64,000 bases of DNA, taken from assembly GCF_900112685.1 (NCBI RefSeq), contig NZ_FOMS01000008.1:185680-249679 (forward strand). The letters are read 5' to 3'. The notes under the pieces were generated by a model that ran no database searches, had not been told where the DNA came from, and worked only from the letters and a program-made list of their open reading frames with translations. This DNA is from Roseivivax sediminis (GTDB lineage Bacteria > Pseudomonadota > Alphaproteobacteria > Rhodobacterales > Rhodobacteraceae). The translations under genes and the position numbers were made by a program. Of this stretch, positions 60,107 to 64,000 are shown piece by piece; positions within the stretch are counted from its first letter, which is position 1; each line of letters begins with the position of its first letter.

Positions 60107-62914
60107 ATGGCAGACATTAACGGAGACGGCGGCAACAACCCGCTGACGGGGACCGCTGAAAACGACCTGATCCGCGGATTTGCGGGCGACGACACGCTCG
60201 ATGGCCTCGACGGGGATGACACGCTCGAGGCCGGCACGGGTCGCGACCGGCTCAGCGGCGGCGCCGGCGACGACCGGATCGACAGTTCAGCCGGCGATCG
60301 TGCGAGCGAAGGGCCCGGCGATGTGGTCACGCCGGGCCTCGGACAGGACACCGTGATCGGCAGCTCGGCGCTATGGGGCGATGGCGGCGGCATCGACCTT
60401 GGCTATGCGGGCATCTCCGGTGTCGGCGGCATCACCGTTGCTTCGGGCCCGAACGGCACGGGCACGGCCGTCAGCGGCGATGGAAGCATCGATGACACGT
60501 TCAGCTTCGTCGACTTCATTTTCGGCTCCGACGAGGACGACCTGCTGATCAGCCACGGCGTTCCGGGACGTTTCCAGGGCCTCGAAGGGCTCGCAGGCAA
60601 CGATACGCTGCGCGGCGGCGCCGACAGCTACGATGCGGCCGTCTACCTATTTTCCGGCGGCACGCGAGGGATCGTCGCCGATCTGAACACCGGGCTGGTC
60701 ACCGACACCTTCGGAGACACCGATACGCTGGAGAATATCGACGAGATCACCGGCTCGGATTTCAACGACGAGATCGCCGGTGACGGCAGCGACAACTGGC
60801 TGATCGGCGAAGGCGGCGACGACATCATCTTCGGACGCGGCGGCAACGATTTCCTCGAGGACGGCAGCGGAGACGACTCGCTCTCGGGCGGCGCCGGGGA
60901 CGATTTCTTCGACAATCGCGGCGGCGCCGACACGTTCGACGGCGGGACCGGGCGGGACGAGATTCTCACCGATCTCAGCGATCTGCCGTTCGATACCTTC
61001 GTGGTCGACCTCGTCGCCGGGACGCAGGGGCGGCAGAATTCCGATCTCGGGCGAGACACGCTGATCGGGATCGAAGATGTCACGGTGCGTGGCACATGGA
61101 ACGTGTCGATCACCGGCAGCAACGCCGACAACCGGCTCGAAACCGGCGCCGGCGACGATACGCTGATCGGCGCCGGGGGGCGCGACCGGCTGCAGGCCGG
61201 GGCCGGCGACGACCTGATCGACGCCTCCGGCGGCTCGACCGAGAGCCAGGGCCACGGCGACTATATCCGGCCCGGGCTCGGCAGCGACACGATCGTTGGT
61301 CACCAGGGGCTGTTCGAGGCCGGCGAGAACACCGATCTGAGCTATGCCGACATCGAGGGCGTCGGCGGCATCACCCTGACCATCACCGACGGCGCGACCG
61401 GCAGCGGTACCGTAACGGCGCCAGGCGGCGTGATCGACGACACATTCACCTACATGGGCTATTTCGAGGCGTCCCAGGACGGTGACCTGCTGATCGGTTC
61501 GGACAGCGGCGACCTGGAGGTCTTCGTACCACTCGGCGGCGCCGACACCATTCGCGGCGGTGACGGCTATGACGGACTTAATTACCAGTACGAACACGAG
61601 TATTTCGACGGCGCGGGCAGCGGCATCGTCGCCGACTTCGCCGCCGGAACCCTGATCGACACCCAGGGCAGCACCGATGTCTTCAGCGGCATCGAGGAGA
61701 TCCGCGGCAGCGTCTTCGGCGACCGGATCGACGCCGCAGGCGAAACACGGGACTTGCGCCTTCAAGGCCAGGAGGGCAACGACACGCTGCGCGGCGGCGA
61801 CGGCGACGACCGGCTCCAAGGCGGCGACGGCACCGACACCGCGATTGTCGGTGGCAACTCGGCCGACGCCTTGGCCACGCTGGACGGCACGTATATCCGG
61901 ATCGAGACCGCCTTCGGCTCCGACCGGTTCGAAAGCATCGAACTCTTCCGCTTCGACGACGCGACATTGTCGGCCGACGCGCTCTTCGCCGGCGAGGTCC
62001 CGGGACAGCAACTGAGCGGCACGGCGGGCGACGACACGCTGACCGGCAATGCGGGCGGCGACCGGATCGAGGGCGGCGCCGGCGACGATCTCCTCAACGG
62101 CGCAGGCGGCGACGACGGCCTTCTCGGCCAGACCGGGAACGACACGCTCCTTGGCGGCTTCGGAGACGACAACATCGCCGCCTCCGACGGCAACGACAGC
62201 GTCGAGGGCGAAGGTGGCGACGACTTCGTCGGCGGCGGCGAGGGCGACGATTTCCTCGGCGGCGGAGACGGCAACGACACGCTCGGCGGAGGCTTCGGCG
62301 ACGACACCATCGCCGGGGATGCCGGGGACGACGTGGCCGCAGGCGGCGCGGGCAACGACGATCTGTCCGGCGGCAGCGGCAGCGACACGATGGGCGCCTC
62401 TTTCGGCGACGATGTCGTGTTCGGGCAGGACGGCGACGACAGTCTTGGCGGCGGCACCGGCCGCGACCTCATCGTCGGCGGCGACGACTCGGATTCAATC
62501 GGCGGGGGCGAAGGCAACGATACGGTCGAAGGCGGCGCCGGGGACGACTTCCTCGCCGGCGGCGGGCGCGACGACGTGGTGACCGGCGGAAGCGGCGACG
62601 ACGCGATCAACGGCGGCGCCGGCAACGACGTGCTGTCCGGCGACGCGGGCGCCGACGTCTTCATCTGGACCGAGGGCGAGGCGGGCGCCGTCGACCTCGT
62701 GCTCGACTTCGAGGACGGCGTCGATCTGCTGCGCCTCGCAGGGGTCGAGAACGCGCCGGGGAGCGGGCTTGTCGGCCGGGTCGACGCGCTGCAGATTGTC
62801 GATGCGGAGGTGAACGGCACGACGGTGGCGGAACTGAGCTACCAGGGCCAGACGATCCTGCTCTCCGGCGTCGACGCGGCGAACCTGGGCGTCGAGGACT
62901 TCATCTTCGTCTGA
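60107..62914 (+). CDS. RTX (GGxGxDxxx) calcium-binding repeat protein
   Basis: 935 residues, nearly all RTX nonapeptide repeats (e.g. GGAGDDRID, GGEGDDFLG, GAGNDVLSG), which fold as Ca2+-bound beta-rolls only outside the cell. Two copies of a ~170-residue module (about 46-225 and 359-542) share GVGGITV/L, IDDTF(S/T) and TDxxxxIxEIxGS. A dense block of repeats (~635-850) is followed by ADVFIW...VDLVLDFEDGVDLLRL, the typical C-terminal end recognised by type I secretion. No N-terminal signal, enzyme or adhesin domain. Possible surface layer or adhesive protein exported by PrtD/PrtE (inference). Confidence 0.9.
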   Translation: MADINGDGGNNPLTGTAENDLIRGFAGDDTLDGLDGDDTLEAGTGRDRLSGGAGDDRIDSSAGDRASEGPGDVVTPGLGQDTVIGSSALWGDGGGIDLGYAGISGVGGITVASGPNGTGTAVSGDGSIDDTFSFVDFIFGSDEDDLLISHGVPGRFQGLEGLAGNDTLRGGADSYDAAVYLFSGGTRGIVADLNTGLVTDTFGDTDTLENIDEITGSDFNDEIAGDGSDNWLIGEGGDDIIFGRGGNDFLEDGSGDDSLSGGAGDDFFDNRGGADTFDGGTGRDEILTDLSDLPFDTFVVDLVAGTQGRQNSDLGRDTLIGIEDVTVRGTWNVSITGSNADNRLETGAGDDTLIGAGGRDRLQAGAGDDLIDASGGSTESQGHGDYIRPGLGSDTIVGHQGLFEAGENTDLSYADIEGVGGITLTITDGATGSGTVTAPGGVIDDTFTYMGYFEASQDGDLLIGSDSGDLEVFVPLGGADTIRGGDGYDGLNYQYEHEYFDGAGSGIVADFAAGTLIDTQGSTDVFSGIEEIRGSVFGDRIDAAGETRDLRLQGQEGNDTLRGGDGDDRLQGGDGTDTAIVGGNSADALATLDGTYIRIETAFGSDRFESIELFRFDDATLSADALFAGEVPGQQLSGTAGDDTLTGNAGGDRIEGGAGDDLLNGAGGDDGLLGQTGNDTLLGGFGDDNIAASDGNDSVEGEGGDDFVGGGEGDDFLGGGDGNDTLGGGFGDDTIAGDAGDDVAAGGAGNDDLSGGSGSDTMGASFGDDVVFGQDGDDSLGGGTGRDLIVGGDDSDSIGGGEGNDTVEGGAGDDFLAGGGRDDVVTGGSGDDAINGGAGNDVLSGDAGADVFIWTEGEAGAVDLVLDFEDGVDLLRLAGVENAPGSGLVGRVDALQIVDAEVNGTTVAELSYQGQTILLSGVDAANLGVEDFIFV

Positions 62915-63364
62915 CCGGGCCCGCACACCGCCGGTCCGGGGCGCCGTCGATCCGGCACCCGCAGCGTCATCGCGCTGATCGCTCCGCCGGGCTTCGTCGC
63001 GCCAGGGGAGACCTTGAGCGGCGGATGCCGTCCGGCGGGACCCGTCCCGTATAACCGTCGGCCCAAGGAACGGGCGGTCAGTGCCCTTGGCCTGGCACCA
63101 TCCTTCAAGGCGACACGATGCTCGTCCCGGTTGCAGGAGACAGGACGCCGATGAGCTCGCCTTGCCGCACGCGGCTGATCGCCAAGGCCTCTTAGGCGGC
63201 CCGCTCGACCGTCCCTCCCCGTCAATGTCTTGTGCAGGGCCGAAAAGCGCGCGTCGCCGCCCCGCGCTCCGGCCGCATCTTCATCTGCCCGGAAATATCC
63301 CGGGGTGAATGCGGCCCCCCCTTCGGGGGCCGCAGAGGGGCAGCGCCCCTCCCTTCCCTTCGTC
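62915..63364. other. 450-bp convergent intergenic region
   Basis: Between the RTX gene and the convergent aldehyde dehydrogenase gene. GC-rich, no credible gene; its last 90 bp hold the family 2 repeat copy 4 with two hairpins. Nothing else recognised. Confidence 0.6.
63279..63351 (+). repeat. Intergenic hairpin repeat, family 2, copy 4
   Basis: CTTCATCTGCCCGGAAATAT, CCCGGGG, a 9-bp stem GCGGCCCCC / GGGGGCCGC (63311-63333), then a second short stem GAGGGGC / GCCCCTC (63335-63351). Largest copy, with two tandem hairpins, ending 14 bp from the aldehyde dehydrogenase stop. Confidence 0.8.
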
Positions 63365-64000
63365 TCAGCGCAGGTCCTCGGGCAGGAGCGCATCCGGCAT
63401 GTTCTGGTAGCACACGGGGCGCAGGAAGCGGCGGATCGCCAGCGTCCCCACGCTCGTTGCGCCGAAGTTGGTCGACGCCGGATAGGGCCCGCCATGCACC
63501 ATCGCCTCGGCCACCTCGACCCCCGTCGGGAAGCCGTTCACCAAAAGCCGCCCGGCCTTGCGCTCCAGCACCGGGACAAGCCGCTTCGCCGCCTCGATGT
63601 CGCCCTCATCCATGTGCAGCGTCGCCGTCAGCTGGCCCTCGAAGCCGCGCGCCAGCGTCTCCATCTCGTCCATCCCTGCGACCCGCACCACGAGCCCGAG
63701 CGGGCCGAACACCTCCTCGCCGAGCGCGTGGTCCTGAAGATAGGCCTCCGCGTCGGTCTCGTAGAGGTTCGGCGTCGCCTCGCGGCCGCCGCTCTCGGTG
63801 GTCAGCACCGGTTTCACCGCGTTGCGCCCGTCGAAGCGCGCCTTGCCGCTGCGGTAGGCCTCGGCGATGCCGTCGGTCAGCATGGTCTGGCCCGCCGCCT
63901 CCGACAGCGCGTCCCTGGCCGCCGCGACCACCGCGTCGCCCTCGGCGCCGGCCGGCACTACGGCGATGCCGGGATTGGTGCAGAACTGCCCCGCGCCCAT
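63365..64000 (-). CDS. Aldehyde dehydrogenase (2,5-dioxovalerate/NADP+ type), N-terminal part outside the window
   Basis: The 211 visible residues are the C-terminal catalytic half; the frame is open to the window edge, so the gene starts beyond it. The catalytic Cys is in GAGQFCTNPG near the edge; EEVFGPLGLVVRV and the end EAMVHGGPYPASTN FGATSVG match the NADP+-dependent 2,5-dioxovalerate (alpha-ketoglutarate semialdehyde) dehydrogenase subfamily, the last step in pentose, hexuronate or hydroxyproline breakdown. Neighbouring catabolic genes, if any, lie outside. Confidence 0.9.
   Translation of the reverse strand: MGAGQFCTNPGIAVVPAGAEGDAVVAAARDALSEAAGQTMLTDGIAEAYRSGKARFDGRNAVKPVLTTESGGREATPNLYETDAEAYLQDHALGEEVFGPLGLVVRVAGMDEMETLARGFEGQLTATLHMDEGDIEAAKRLVPVLERKAGRLLVNGFPTGVEVAEAMVHGGPYPASTNFGATSVGTLAIRRFLRPVCYQNMPDALLPEDLR

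Noticed and set aside
60107..62914. Serralysin-type protease or RTX toxin
   Set aside because: No HExxH metal site, hydrophobic pore domain or acylation domain; only RTX repeats and the duplicated module.
63365..64000. Truncated aldehyde dehydrogenase pseudogene
   Set aside because: The truncation is the window edge; the visible part is intact with the catalytic Cys.

Overview
The window is a GC-rich (roughly two-thirds G+C or more by eye) chromosomal segment of an alphaproteobacterium, almost certainly a member of the Rhodobacteraceae (Roseobacter-type). Evidence: the DUF4170-waaA-lpxK lipid A/Kdo cluster, the family II pyrophosphatase, the short CinA-type protein, a zinc-ligand-poor 41-residue L36, an IalB-like protein, and intergenic hairpin repeats of a kind I recall from Rhodobacteraceae. 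Most of it looks like stable core genome with dense, translationally coupled operons (ATGA/GTGA overlaps). No integrase, transposase, phage gene, CRISPR array or rRNA was seen.

Layout. 1-5.3 kb: end of a TPR/sulfotransferase gene, YggS, PpaC, two HAD phosphatases and a MaoC hydratase. 5.4-9.3 kb: a large Na+/H+ antiporter with a cyclic-nucleotide-like C-terminal domain, a small unknown gene and a GntR regulator. 9.6-14.1 kb: an FrcBCA-type sugar ABC importer divergent from a ROK regulator, with an AT-rich dyad between them. 14.2-15.9 kb: glnK-amtB. 16.2-21.6 kb: PBP1A and a PrtD/PrtE type I secretion pair. 21.9-27.3 kb: a coupled RidA/GDPD/GNAT/PhhB operon, a peroxiredoxin, and a ferredoxin-reductase-like flavoprotein coupled to rsmD. 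27.6-34.7 kb: MFS-map, sfsA, a coupled CinA/GNAT/AhpD-like/OmpA operon and a class III aminotransferase. 35-44 kb: methyltransferase, Na+/alanine symporter, UspA, a phosphoesterase, amidase, UbiH-type hydroxylase, pmbA and cysQ.

44.2-46.1 kb is a conspicuously AT-rich island: an AAA15/OLD-like ATPase and a PIN-fold putative ribonuclease, translationally coupled and with their own promoter. The island sits at the 3' end of cysQ, whose last residues appear to be replaced. This two-gene module looks like a horizontally acquired defence or toxin system and is the best candidate here for an undescribed system.

46.1-53.9 kb: orphan BrnA-like protein, DUF4170-waaA-lpxK, N-formylglutamate amidohydrolase, tRNA-Val(GAC), rpmJ, a DUF2306 protein, a caspase-fold protein lacking the catalytic Cys, and a DUF2383 protein. 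54.1-58.1 kb holds all three genes of the phosphorylated serine pathway (serA, serC and divergent serB). 58.1-64 kb: an asparaginase, an IalB-like protein, a 935-residue protein made almost wholly of RTX repeats (a plausible cargo of the PrtD/PrtE exporter), and the C-terminal part of an aldehyde dehydrogenase cut by the window edge.

Two intergenic repeat families run through the window: a ~170 bp element (family 1; four copies, one inverted) with a long G+C hairpin and a conserved CATAAAG core, and a short 'GAAATAyyCC + hairpin' motif (family 2; four clear copies, one diverged). All function calls are from motif recognition by eye; no database search was possible.
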